Below are positions 8,964 through 19,640 of a DNA stretch of 64,000 bases, in pieces (position 1 is the first letter of the stretch; each line of letters starts with the position of its first letter). Under the pieces are notes generated by a model, which was given only the letters and a program-made list of their open reading frames with translations, made no database searches and had not been told where the DNA came from. The position numbers and the translations under genes were made by a program. This DNA is from Cocos nucifera (lineage: Eukaryota > Streptophyta > Magnoliopsida > Arecales > Arecaceae), in NCBI GenBank assembly GCA_006176705.1, contig QRFJ01004816.1:1-64000 (forward strand). Reading direction: 5' to 3'.

Positions 8964-9478
8964 GCCTCTCCCCTCCTTCTCCATGCCAAACCACCTTCTC
9001 CCCTTGCTCTCCACATCCAAAAGGAGTTTTGGATTTTTGTTGGTGCGATTCAAGCAAGAGAAAGGCAATCAAAAGCTAGAAGGCTGCACTGCTGCAAAGG
9101 ATGACTGCTGATCTTCAAAAGAAGTTTTGAAGATTCTCTAGATCAGATCCAGATCTGATTTTTGGAGACATGATAGAGAAGAAGAGAATCTCTAGATTCA
9201 GCTTGAGTGGATACCGGTAGAGGCCAGGCGCTTGCGTGACTAGATCCAGAACCTTTCGCTGCATACAGGATCGTCAACAGGGTAATAGGATTACCCAAAT
9301 TAGGTAAATTAAATTTAATTTAATTTATCCTTACTTTATTTTATTTATTAAAATAATAAGAATTAGATCTGAAATATTTCATATCTAATACAAATCAAAG
9401 AGAAAAAATTTTGAAATATATCTCTTGATCTGATCAGATCTGAACGAACCTGGATCGAGAAATCAGGATTTTCCTTCA
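8964..9478 (+). repeat. 3' fragment of a copia LTR
   Basis: Begins GCCTCTCCCCTCCTTCTCC, which matches the LTR interior near 8450, and runs to a normal LTR end TTCCTTCA at 9478. It is more diverged than the C1 LTR. It is best read as the right-hand remainder of an older LTR into which C1 inserted; the left part would be outside the window. Confidence 0.8.
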
Positions 9479-9479
9479 G

Positions 9480-11523
9480 TAAGTGCCTGGCCTCTACTGG
9501 TATCTACTCAGGTTGAATCTGGAGATCCTCTTCTTCTCTATCACATCTCCAAAAATCAGATCTGGATCTGATCTGGAGGATCTTCAAAACTTCTTTTGAA
9601 GATCAGCAGTCATCCTTTGCAGCAATGCAGCCTTCTAACTTTCAGTCGCCTTTCTTTGATCTGGATCGCACCAACCAAGAACCAAAACTCTTTTGGACGT
9701 GGAGAGGAGAGGGAGAAGATGCTTTGGCATGGAGGAGGAGAGGAGAAAAGGCCTTGGGGCATGAAGAATTGTGATTCCTTTCAATCACTCAGATTACTCC
9801 TTCAGTTGGGCGTAGGGTCTTATTTATAGACTAACTATGATCCAACTCCTCTTCTTCCCAACCAATCACAACTCTTTATAAAATCAGATCTAAACCTGAT
9901 TGGTGGAAATAGAGTCTCTTGGATTCCTCCTTAGAGGGTGCCTAAGACCAGTCAAAGTTGGTTCTTAGGAGAACTCTAATTGGAATCCAAAAAGGAGATG
10001 GAGTCCCTGTCCAATAGGGACTCCTAGGCGCCTCCAACTTGGGCACACACCAAGGGTGGCGTGCGCCCTCTTCCTTGCCAAGTTCTGGTAGGAGACAGGC
10101 TCCCACCAGCTCTCCAATAGGTGTGTGACATGTGGTCAAAAGTCAAAGTGTCAAAGGTTAACATTTGACCAGTCAAAGATAGACTTTTGACCAAAGTCAA
10201 AGAACAAAAAATGGCAGGTGACCAAAAATGGCAGGTAATGTCTTATAAAATAAGACAACCTTTTCTAACTTTGACAACCTCTAGTCAGACCATATGAAAG
10301 CCTCTGATTGAGCATAAACTCCTTTGGCTCAGTTAGGACAACTTATTTATGATAGCAAAAGAAGAACGTTAGGTTCAATCGAGTGCTAGCATGATTTTCT
10401 TGAACCTAATTGAATTTCATTCAGATCAATTGAACTGGATCAGTTCAATTAATGATCACCAGATTCAAACCCTTGTTTGTATGACCCAGTTAGGTTTGGT
10501 TCTATATGGTAATGGGACATGTCATGATCTCTATCATCGACATCAATAAAACTCCTTTCGATGGATCAGAACTCTTCTGATTTGAACAGCTAGAATGATC
10601 GATCATCTAAATCATTCTAATTGCTCCCAAAATCCACCAGTGACACCTAGCAGTATATTGTGGCAATCCATCAGAGCTCAATGCGAACCTCTTGGTGCAG
10701 CTACCTGTGTGATTAAGTCCTTCTATCTTGAGCCCCGATCAGATTAGGGTTAAGGTAAACTCGTCAAACCCTAGTTTCTGTCATATGATGTAATCATTCG
10801 ATTTGAGTCCGATGTGAAAATCTAAATAGAAACTCTTTCTATTATTTCACTCTGCCATGGCCATGAACTTCTGGACATGATTCTCATGATTATCATAGGG
10901 CTGCTCCTCTACCACCGAGATAGATAGATTCCATCTTGATGCCATCCGGTTCCTACAATGAACATGCTATAGCCAACATACACCTCAGGGTTCCATATGG
11001 CTAGAAGACCGAGTAATGGTGTAGTCAAACTATAACACCCTCAAGGTGAACTGCCGATGCACCTTAGGTCAAAGAACTAGACACACTATGCAGCATCGAG
11101 TCAGTCATTGACGAGAAGGTAGACTCCCTAATGACTAATCGAGATGGTCACGCTCAGTGCTCTCGTTCTCTAATGAGTACCTGTACTCTCGCTCTGGTGT
11201 CTTCACACCATAGACTCAAGCCTCATCTACTAAAGAAAAGCGATTGTACACCAACCTTCCGGATCCATCACCATCCTCGTGATGATCCTATGGTCGGGAG
11301 CATTTTATGAGTTAACAATGATTATTCATGTCTTAAATTTTCAACTCTTGAAAATATGAATTATCATTATCATTAACTCAAAGGATGTATCACAGACACT
11401 AAATACACATATGTGATAGAAAATAATCCATTTTATTAGTATTAGTCAAAATTACAATTTTGCCCTTAGAAGTGTATTACAAGTGTCAGCCAATTCTGGC
11501 TTCTAGGGAACATATATCTAACA
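9480..11523 (-). repeat. Inverted copia LTR fragment
   Basis: Reverse complement of the same LTR, from its TGTTAGATATATGTTCCC terminus at 11523 back to the TAAGTGCCTGGCCTC segment at 9480; the last 250 bp or so of the LTR are missing. Its decayed stem at 10000-10024 is a variant of the LTR hairpin. It forms a large inverted repeat with 6671-8722. No PBS or PPT adjoins it, so it is a solo or truncated LTR. Confidence 0.88.
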
Positions 11524-12844
11524 TTGCGATTATTGAAAAAAGCAAGGCATTTTGTCATCTTCCATATTGCTGCCAGAGTCCCTTTAATGCGATTTGACTC
11601 GACGAGATGGATTTTCAAAATTTTTATCGAAGCGCTGCTCGAGACACAGCGCCATAAAGGCATTGCCCATCGCCATTCTTTTATCATGATGCTGGGGACA
11701 TGCATCTCACAAAGAATGGTCGAGGGAGATCTACAATCATGATGGTTTCATGCCAATTTCTGCTATTTAAGTCCTTCCTTTTTCGATTCTCATCTTCTTT
11801 CCCTTCGAGAGTGCTGGTTCCTTCCTCATCTGAGTTTTGTCTTCCTTTCACTCAAGAGTTCTAGTTTCTTCCTCCATCCTTCCTGGTTTCGGGCATTCTT
11901 TCACTTGGTCTTCATCATGCTAATTGCCTTTTTGTCCTTCTTAATTGACCTAGGTCAGTTCTGCCATCCTTCTTTTTAATTATTCTAGCATCCTTCGCTT
12001 CTTATTCTCTCAATTTTCCTTAAGGAGTTTTCCACATCCTTTGCCTCTTAATTTTTGGAGATTTATCTTGAATTTAGTTTGATCCGGATGTCCTCCAGAA
12101 CTTTTCAATCTACTGATTCTTGGAGTTCGTCCGATCTAGCCTTCCTTGACCCCGTTCCTGTTATAGTAGTTCACACTAGAGACATGTCTCATCAACCTTT
12201 CGTGCTGGACACCATTTCTTGCATCCTTATCCCGAATGATCTTTTCCTAATTAGGATTCAGTATGGAATCCCTCAGGAGTATGATCTTGAACTTTCCACA
12301 TTGAGTGACTGAGTGAGTTCTCCGTCGACTAGCTGATTCTATCTATATTTAGAAACTCTACGTGCTAGACTCCGACTTCCACTCCCTCCTTTCGTAGTTG
12401 CTCTTTCTCAGTTTTTGAACATCTTCCTTCCTCTATAGCACCAAATTCTTTTAGATTTATGATAGGTCTTTTTTCTCTATCATCTAGCCGAGGTCCATCC
12501 GACTGTTTCACTCTTTAAGAACTTCTATACTTTCAAGCGCCTTCTTTCTATGAAGGACTGGTGGTATTTCTTCCTGCAGTTCGGCAAGAAGGGGTTACTG
12601 AAAGGTGCTCCTTCTTTCATTCACAATTGAAAGAAAAAGTATTTTTTTGTGCACTATTTGACCTTGCTATTAGATCTTCCTTCTTGGGGTCACATTAGGG
12701 AGTCGGTCCACCGAGCTCCTAGCTTAGATAGTGCCGACCTTGATTCCTCTAACAAACTCAAAGCTTACCGAGCTCCTCTTCTTTCTGATCTTCTGAAAGA
12801 ATAGATCTTATTTAATCTAGGTTTGAGTTCCTTTGACCCTATCA

Positions 12845-12922
12845 GTATATTTTTTACTTTTTGGATTCATTCGATTTCATATTTATGTATTGTCACCAAT
12901 TGTGATTTCTTCTTGGTTGTAG
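12845..12922 (+). other. Intron A of T1 antisense ORF1
   Basis: 78-bp candidate intron GTATAT...TTGTAG. Removing it joins the frame as FDPI-K-MDIEAA. T2 has a 77-bp intron at the same place (36374-36450) whose removal gives YDPA-E-MDAQAA. Confidence 0.75.
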
Positions 12923-13419
12923 AAATGGATATTGAAGCTGCCATGATGCTTGTAAAGGGGCTTTACACCCAGAAGAGGAAAGAAAAAGTGCCAGGTGGTA
13001 GTTCGAAGAGGGCAAAGGTTGGTGCTTCAAGCTCCATGGCCCCCACTGTCACTACTGTTGCTTTCGAGGTTGTCGCTAGTGCCGAGGTTCTTCCAACTAT
13101 TGAGGTCGGCACTATTGATGCGGGTTCCATGCCCTCTATGCCCCCAGGCCCTTCCAGTGGGGATCAAGCTCCGAAGCTTCCTGCTGAGGGAGAGATGAGG
13201 GAAGAGAAGAAGAAAAAGAAAGTTGTTGCAAAGGCACGCCATAAGGCTTACTTTAGTTAGCCGAATGACAACAGTGATGAACGAGGAGAGGATCCTTCCG
13301 ATGATCGAAAAATCATTTGGGCATTAACTAATAAATTTGCCATGTCAAAGGTGGTAGACCGCATGACTGACATTGAACTATGGTAGCTCATCTGGGGTTC
13401 TCTCGAAACCATTCTCAAG

Positions 13420-13532
13420 ATGATTGCTTCGTTGCCTAACTTCTTCTCTTATCTTCTGCTTTTTCTTCTTCTCTCTTCTCTCATTCTTCTTTCTTTTTTT
13501 TTTAATTTTTTAACATTGATCATTTGTTGCAG
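13420..13532 (+). other. Intron B of T1 antisense ORF1
   Basis: 113-bp T-rich segment ending TTTGTTGCAG. Removing it joins SLETILK to LDH, parallel to SLGIILK-SDHQML in T2 (intron 35806-35878). The 5' splice site has decayed from GT to AT in T1 but is intact GTAATT in T2. Confidence 0.72.
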
Positions 13533-14287
13533 TTGGATCACTAAATGCTCATCCACATCAAGAGGGCACACCGTCTGGAGGTAGAGGAAGAGAAGGTCAA
13601 GGAGGATCTTCGAGTCGAGGTTAGTCGCCTTCAGGAAATGGTCGGCGAGGTTGAGCATCTTATGGAGGAGAAGATGATGGAAATCGAAAGTCTCTAGGGT
13701 GCGCTCAGGAAGGAGTTTGTCTCGATCGGACTTAAGGCTGTACTGGCATTGAAGGAGGAAAAGAAGAAAGAAGTTGAGATCAAAGTTGCCAAATTGGAAG
13801 CTCGGATGGCGAAGTCGATCTCGGAGGTGATGATCCGGGCCATGAAAGAGTTCAAGGCCTCTTTCAAAATGAGGAACCTGAATGTCGAGTTTGGCCAGTA
13901 GGCATTCATTAAAGATTTTGAGCTCTGCAAGGGCCAAGTTGCCTGAAAATTTCTCGAGCTTGATCTGAGTTTTTTGGAAGAAGAGGAGGTTGCCGATGGG
14001 GAAGCCGATCCATCAACTATTGCAGTCAACCCTTCTCCCATCGGAGCGATCGCAGAACCTTTTGAACCTGCTATTGAGGAGCCCGAACCCTCTGAACCAC
14101 CAACCAAACTTGCTCCTAAGTCCATAGCTACTGCAGGAGTGCTGAGTTCCCTTGCTGCCTTTTCTCTCAAGATTGGGAGCTTTTAGTTATTGTATTTTTT
14201 TTTATTTCATCTTGTACTTGAAAAAACTTTTATCAATGAAAGTAAGACTTTTTTTATCAATAGCTTGGAATTCCTTTCATATGTTGG

Positions 14288-15174
14288 ATGCAGTCTCCCA
14301 TCGATGTTGAGTTGTTGCCTCAAGGGATTCCTTTAAAACTAGTAATTAAGAGTTTGAAGAGAAAAATTCATCATCTGAGGAAAAAACTGAAAAAGATAGA
14401 AGACGAACTCCAAAGATCTAGAAAAAATGCTTCGGAGGTGATGATTGAAGTCACTCGCCTTCGAAAATTACACATGAAGGATTCCATGAGCTTCCGCATT
14501 AAGAAAGGTAATTTTGAGAAGGAGTTAGCAGAGTTTAAGAAAAACGCTAGTGATAAGTCCTGGGTGTTGACCGTGAAGATCAGCTCTCTCGAAGTTAAAT
14601 TTGATTCGGCGAAAGAGACAATTCAACTGTTGGAGGAGAGTTCATCGTGGTCTTCTGATAAGTCGAGACATGATTGGGACTGGTTGAAAAAATTTTTCCA
14701 GCTCCAAAGGCAGCTTCATGACGCTGAAGCTTGGCACGATAAGTGTAGGACTCATTATAAGGAGAAAATGAGTAGGCTTGAAACTGAGCTTAGTTTGGCG
14801 AACGAAGAGGTGGCTCATCTTCGGGGCAATTACATGATAATCAACAGGTCGGTGTTGATAAAGAGTCAAAGCAGGTTATTTTTCTGAGGGAATCCTTCCA
14901 TGATCTTTCATTTACGTATGAGAAGGATAAGGCCAAACTCCAACAATTGAAAATCTAGATGGTATACGAGCGTCAAGCTGTGAAGGACGCGGAGGCTGAG
15001 TTGGCGGTTCTGAGGAGGCAGTTGAGAGAATCCGAAGATAATTATCAATAAGCCGATAGGATGTATGTGGAGAGTCTACTAAGAAAGAAAGAACTTGAGG
15101 AAGAGATAGTCAGTTTAAAGGAATCTTTGGTGATGGCCAGCAGCCCAAAGTCTAAGGAATCAGATCCTTCTTAG
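14288..15174 (+). pseudogene. T1 antisense ORF2, long coiled coil
   Basis: Starts ATGCAGTCT at 14288 and encodes a highly charged heptad-rich protein: LKRKIHHLRKKLKKIEDEL, then FRIKKGNFEKELAEFKKN, KSWVLTVKISSLE and RQLHDAEAWHDKC. The first frame runs 199 codons to a stop at 14885-14887. Coding continues in a shifted frame to KESDPS and stop TAG at 15172-15174. T2 has the same protein (34194-35087, ending SEESDLP). ORF1 ends with TAG about 100 bp upstream in both copies, and GGATGCAG or GAATGCAG at this start could also be a 3' splice site. So this is either a second gene or the last exon of one gene. I do not know its function; it is predicted all-helical. Confidence 0.68.
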
Positions 15175-15549
15175 AGCTTTGGCCTTTTCCTCCTCACTTT
15201 TGTAATCGATCTTATAGACCTTCATTTTATAACAGTTCTAACTTTAATGAAGAAATACCTTCTTTAATTATTTTTCTATTTCATTTCTTTGATTTTCTCC
15301 TTCATTTTGTCTTTTGTTGGAATAATCATCGAAAAGTAACTTTTCTCCTATCTTTTCATGACCAGAGATCTTTATTTATATCAGGACAATGTTAGGACAA
15401 TGTTGTCTTTCCATTTTCAACTTAGTTAATTTTTCATGGTCCTTTTGTCAAGACAAAGTCCTTACTTATTCTTGATGAAGTTGGTTTTTTCTTTTGCCAT
15501 GATGAGATTTTCCTCCTATCTCAGGCAACCGGAGGTCTTTAATTTATTC
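15175..15549. other. AT-rich spacer before T1 tandem array
   Basis: T-rich sequence after the antisense ORF2 stop, the likely 3' end of the antisense transcript and of T1 pol from the other side. I see no ORF or repeat I can support apart from a short direct duplication ACAATGTTAGGACAATGTT near 15386-15404. Confidence 0.5.
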
Positions 15550-16745
15550 ATATTAGGATGAGGTTCTCCTTCTATTAATAGGACTGCAGTGGCATGGTAA
15601 GGCCATTAATAGGTCTTCTCCTCTTCTCTTATTTTTAATAACTGAGGGTCGTTGGTTTGCTCATGTTAGGGCAAGGTCCTCCTCCTGTCCCTGACATGGC
15701 AGTAGGAGCATAAATGGGCCATTGTATGGGCCTCTCCCCTCATCCCATCTTAAATTAATAAGGCCTTCGATTTTGCTCAAGTTAGGATGATGTTCTCCTC
15801 GTATTCCTAACAAGACTGTAGGGGCACAAATGGGCCATTGGGTGGACCTCTTCTCTCATCCCATCTTAAATTAACAAGACCTTCAACTTTGCTCAAGTTA
15901 ACGATGAGGTTCTCCTCCTATTCCTAACAAGACTGTAGGGGCACAAATGGATCGTTGAATGGGCCTCTCCCCTCATCCTATTTTAAATTAACAAAGCCTT
16001 CAACTTGCTCAAGTTAAGATAAGATTCTCCTCCTGTTCCTAACAAGACTGTAGGGGCATAAATGGATCATTGAATGGGCCTCTCTTCTTCTCCTGTCTTA
16101 AATAATCGAAGGTCTTCGACTTGCTCATGTTAGGATGAGGTTCTCCTCCTATCCCTATCATGGCAATAGGAGCACAAATGGGCCATTGAACGAGCCTCTT
16201 CCCTCCTCCTATCTCAAATAATCGAAGGTCTTCGACTTGCTCATGTTAGGAGAGGTTCTCCTCCTATTCGTAATATGGCTGTAAGGGTACAAATGGACCG
16301 TTGAATGGGCCTCTCTCCTTATCTCGTTTTAAATTAACGAGGTCTTCAACTTGCTCATGTTAGGATAAGGTTCTCCTTCTGTTCCTAACATGGCTATAGG
16401 GGCACAAATGGACCATTGAATGGGCCTCTCTTCTTCTTCTATCTTAAATAATTGAAGATTTTTGACTTGCTCATATTAAGGCGAGATTCTCCCCCTGTCC
16501 CTATCATGGCAATAGGGGCATAAATGGACCGTTGAATGGGCCTCTCTCCTTCTCTTGTCTTAAATAATCAAAGGTCTTGAACTTACTCATATTAGGATGA
16601 GACTCTCCTCCTGTTCCTAATATGGCCATAGGGGCACAAATAGGCCGTTGAATGAGCCTCTCCCCTCCTTCGATCTTAAATAACCAGAGATCTTTGACTT
16701 GCTCATGTTAGGATGAGGTTCTCCTCCTATTTCTAACATGGCCAC
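15550..16745. repeat. T1 3'UTR tandem array, about 11 units of 110-120 bp
   Basis: Unit landmarks are CTCATGTTAGGATGAGG, TTCTCCTCCTATTCCTAAC, GGGGCACAAATGGACC and GAATGGGCCTCTC, with starts near 15557, 15660, 15777, 15893, 16012, 16128, 16243, 16356, 16470, 16587 and 16700. Units differ at many sites, so the array is old. It lies between the pol end and the convergent antisense genes. Confidence 0.9.
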
Positions 16746-16759
16746 TTTTGATTGCTTCT

Positions 16760-17082
16760 TTTCCATCATCACATAGTTTTTGCATCAAAAAATATTAATG
16801 TTGATATGGAGGAGTTTTGTTGAAGGGAAATTATAAGTAGTACATTCTCAATTTTTTTGAATTCCAAGGTCGTGGGAGTGTTGTTCCTCCGAACTCCTTC
16901 AGATAATAAGTTTTGGGCTAGATGACCTCCTCTACTTTATACGGACCTTCCCAATTTGGAGTAAGTTTTTCTTGATTCTGAGGTTATGAAATAGCTACTC
17001 GTCAAAGTACCAAGTCCCCCACTTTGAATATTCTACCTTTGACTTTTGAGTTGTAGTAGCGAGCTACTTTTTACTTGTAGGC
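16760..17082 (-). pseudogene. T1 integrase C-terminal tail
   Basis: On the minus strand the L1-interrupted integrase resumes at 17082 as KVARYYNSKVKGRIFKVGDL, then QEKLTPNWEGPYKV, the conserved end of plant Ty3/gypsy integrase. Stops are present. The remaining DNA to 16760 matches G1 2690-2960. T2 has the same peptide region near 32840-33000. Confidence 0.8.
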
Positions 17083-18027
17083 TGTGTGAGGTTTTGTGGT
17101 GCTCCCAAGTTTTGGGAGGCCATGAAAGGAGTTAGGAGGTTGGCTCCGAAGATTTTAGGGGCCTGGTTGGTGCTTCGGACACCTGGGATACAAGGTGAAG
17201 TAAGAAACCAAAGTCGGAGAATCAAGACTATAGAAATAAGATTTTCTGCAGGTTAGCCGACTTAGTCCAAAACTGGATTAGCTAAGTCTCAGTGCATAGG
17301 CAAAATAGAAAGCTGCACGTTCGGGACTACTAGCATGGCACAAAACTAGGCCGACTCAATTTCAGACTTAGCCAATCCAGTAGAACTTAGCCAGCTCAGT
17401 GCTGAAATTGAGCCAGCTCAGTGCTGAGATTGAGCCGACTCAGTGCGTGGATAGAGTTATGTGATGGTCTATTTTGGACTAGGATCTAGGATAATCCTAG
17501 GGATCTTAAGGCCTAGTTTGAGAGGTCTTAAGGTAGCTAATTCATGTATGGGTCGAATCTAGATCCAGAGGATAAGAGCTTGGGAGACATGGATGTACAT
17601 GGGCTTAGTGAGTGCTTTCATGTATTGGGTTAGCTAGGAGAGTTTTTGGTCGGGCCTAATGGCTATGTATAAATACATAGATTGTATTAGGGTTTTCAGG
17701 GTTGAAATCAATACAGACCATTTCCACCTTAACTCTTTTCTTCTCTTCTCTCTAGAATTGCCGCCCTAGGGTTCTTGAAGAAGCCCTAGAGAAGGGGGCA
17801 TCTCCCTCAAGCCCAAGGAGGGAGGCACCCCATCATAAATCTAGGTGGAGGATCGATGGTTTGCTACCCTATAGAGAACATCATAGGTTTCTTCATATTC
17901 GTGCTAAAGATCAAGAGCTTTCGCAACATGGTATCGGAGCTTGTGATGCCAAGGATGATTGGCGTTCGAGCGATATCATGAAACATCAATTGGTATTAGG
18001 GAGAGGTTATGCCAGTTGGTGTGCTTA
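17083..18027 (+). repeat. L1 5' LTR
   Basis: Begins TGTGTGAGGTTTTGTGGTGC and ends GGTGTGCTTA, just before the PBS. It holds a TATA-like box TATAAATA at 17668-17675 and, near its 3' end, TGGTATCGGAGCTTG (17929-17943), which looks like a second, imperfect PBS. It is moderately diverged from the right LTR, so L1 is old. The exact first base is uncertain by 2 bp. Confidence 0.82.
17668..17675 (+). promoter_or_regulatory. Putative TATA box of L1
   Basis: TATAAATA in the 5' LTR. The right LTR has TATATATAG at 20198-20206 in the same place. Confidence 0.55.
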
Positions 18028-18031
18028 CATG

Positions 18032-18044
18032 TGGTATCAGAGCC
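18032..18044 (+). other. L1 primer binding site
   Basis: TGGTATCAGAGCC, complementary to the 3' end of initiator-methionine tRNA, 4 bp after the LTR end. Confidence 0.85.
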
Positions 18045-19640
18045 TGATGGTGCATGAAAGGGATGGAGAAGTCATACAAGGTGAAATAAAAAATCTGCAT
18101 AAGGATTCCATGGTATATCTCAAAACTATCTTTGTTATTGCAGTGGTTTGGCCAACCTGGAGCAGCGAGTTGAAGGTGGAGGTTGAGAGGATTAATGAAA
18201 AGGGATTTTTTTGGGGTGGAAGGATTTGGTGCATGATTTGCTGATCGATCTTAGTGGAAAGGCCAGGGTGTATAATGGTTATGTGATAGCAGAGAGCATT
18301 GGAGTGCTATAGTAGTGCTTCCCTGGAGATGTAGGGCTGAGAGAGACTCGATAATGCAGCAACCGAGAGAGGTATCTCAGCAGAGAGCATCAGAGTTCTC
18401 TAGGAAGAAGGGCAGTGTTGGACTATTGAAGAGAGGTTTTCTAAGGGGTAATGGTCGATGAAAAGTTGAAGAAGCAATTATACGCCTTTCGATGTTTGAA
18501 AGATGGGAAAAAAAGTCAGAGATATATTCAGTGGTTCGATTAGAGCATGGATTTATTAAGCCTTGGGAATGATGGAGATGGATGATCCATGGAGGTCCAG
18601 CAGGTTAGGACTAGATGGCTATAGAGCAGTGCAAAGATGAGTTAGGGAGCATTGGAGTGCTGCAGGAGCGCTTTCCTAGAGGCACGAGACTAAGAGAGGC
18701 TTGGTGATGCAGCGGCGAACGAGTATCTCAGCAGAGAGTGTCAGTGGTATCTCAGGGAGAGCTAGGGGGTCTTAGGGAGTGCCAGAAGGTCTCTAGTAGT
18801 TGGGAGTATCATGGATCAGATTTCTTCTACAGAAGCATCAGGAAGAGTCGAGGTTCAGGTGGAGGATGGTTGTTCGGGAATAACTGAATTGATGGCTGGT
18901 GTAGGGGCAGAAGAGATGAGCTATGGTGGAATTCCCTAGGGTTCAGTTGCTGGATTTAGAAGAGTTGGATGAGCTCGTGGTTTTTGGAGGTGTCCGTTGA
19001 TTGTAGAGGTATCCGAGACAGCTTCAAATGGGTCCACAAAATGTGAAAGATTCGAAGGGACAGTGATGGTGCTCGAGGTACAGTGGTAGGCTCTATAGTG
19101 CAGCGTTGAGTGGTTGGCCTCAAGAGACTCGATGATAAAGTCATCTTCTGCAACATCAGGTAGACTTCGAATATAGATAGAGCTTCGGAGAGGTGGCTTC
19201 ACAATTGGAGAGAAATTTGACATGAGTTCAGAGTAGAGGGGTGTGGGAGGATCGATATCCTAGCACCAGCGTCGGTGATGCACAGTTCCAGATGGAGCGA
19301 CATGTGTAGGAGGATAGGCATAGTTCTGAAGAGACCATGTTAGGATTTGTAGTGAGTGCTGGTATAGAAATATTATAGGTTCTCCAATGAAGTCCAGAAA
19401 AAGTGATGCAGCTGCTAAGCAGAAGAGATCCAATAATTTCAGGACGGTGCTAAGAAGCAAGCACAGGTCTTCAGTGGTGGAGGCGGTAATCTCAAAGGCC
19501 TCAAGGGTGCACAACAGCTGAAGAAGATTGATAGAGGCGATGATTGCACAAGGGGCTGTCGAGTGCGTAGGGATAGTGGGATCATGTAGGAGGTCATTCT
19601 TGAGAGGTTTGTCAAGGCTTGGGAGCACCAAGATGGAGAT
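18045..19640 (+). other. L1 internal region, no recognised protein
   Basis: 1.6 kb rich in GA. An imperfect direct repeat of about 100 bp occurs at 18291-18395 and 18645-18745 (shared GAGCATTGGAGTGCT, GATGCAGC, TATCTCAGCAGAGAG). Short open frames on both strands, including one of 95 codons at 18936-19223 on the minus strand, show no family motif. The segment ends with the purine tract AGATGGAGAT at 19631-19640. Confidence 0.65.

Larger units (their letters stand above)
12060..14186 (+). pseudogene. T1 antisense ORF1 (Transposase_28-like, intron-bearing)
   Basis: Read opposite to T1 pol. The first part has LFLIRIQYGIPQEYDLEL (near 12240-12300) and RLRLPLPPFVVALSQFLNI (near 12365-12425), resembling the 'putative gypsy type transposon' family (PF04195) seen in plant gypsy elements. 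After intron A it continues as a Ser/Ala-rich KR segment, and after intron B as an acidic coiled-coil stretch (KAVLALKEEKKKEVEIKVAK) with MRNLNVEFGQ. It stops with TAG at 14184-14186. Several stops break exon 1. T2 carries the homologous gene at 35185-37083, with the same intron positions and the same end. Function is unknown. The start is uncertain; the region from 11524 has no clear ATG that I can defend. Confidence 0.7.

Noticed and set aside
15550..16745. The T1 array considered as a CRISPR array
   Set aside because: Units are directly adjacent and diverged along their full length, with no unique spacers, in a plant retrotransposon.
17861..18244. 127-codon + frame as a possible host gene
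   Set aside because: It spans the L1 LTR end and the PBS, so it is an accidental frame across element signals.
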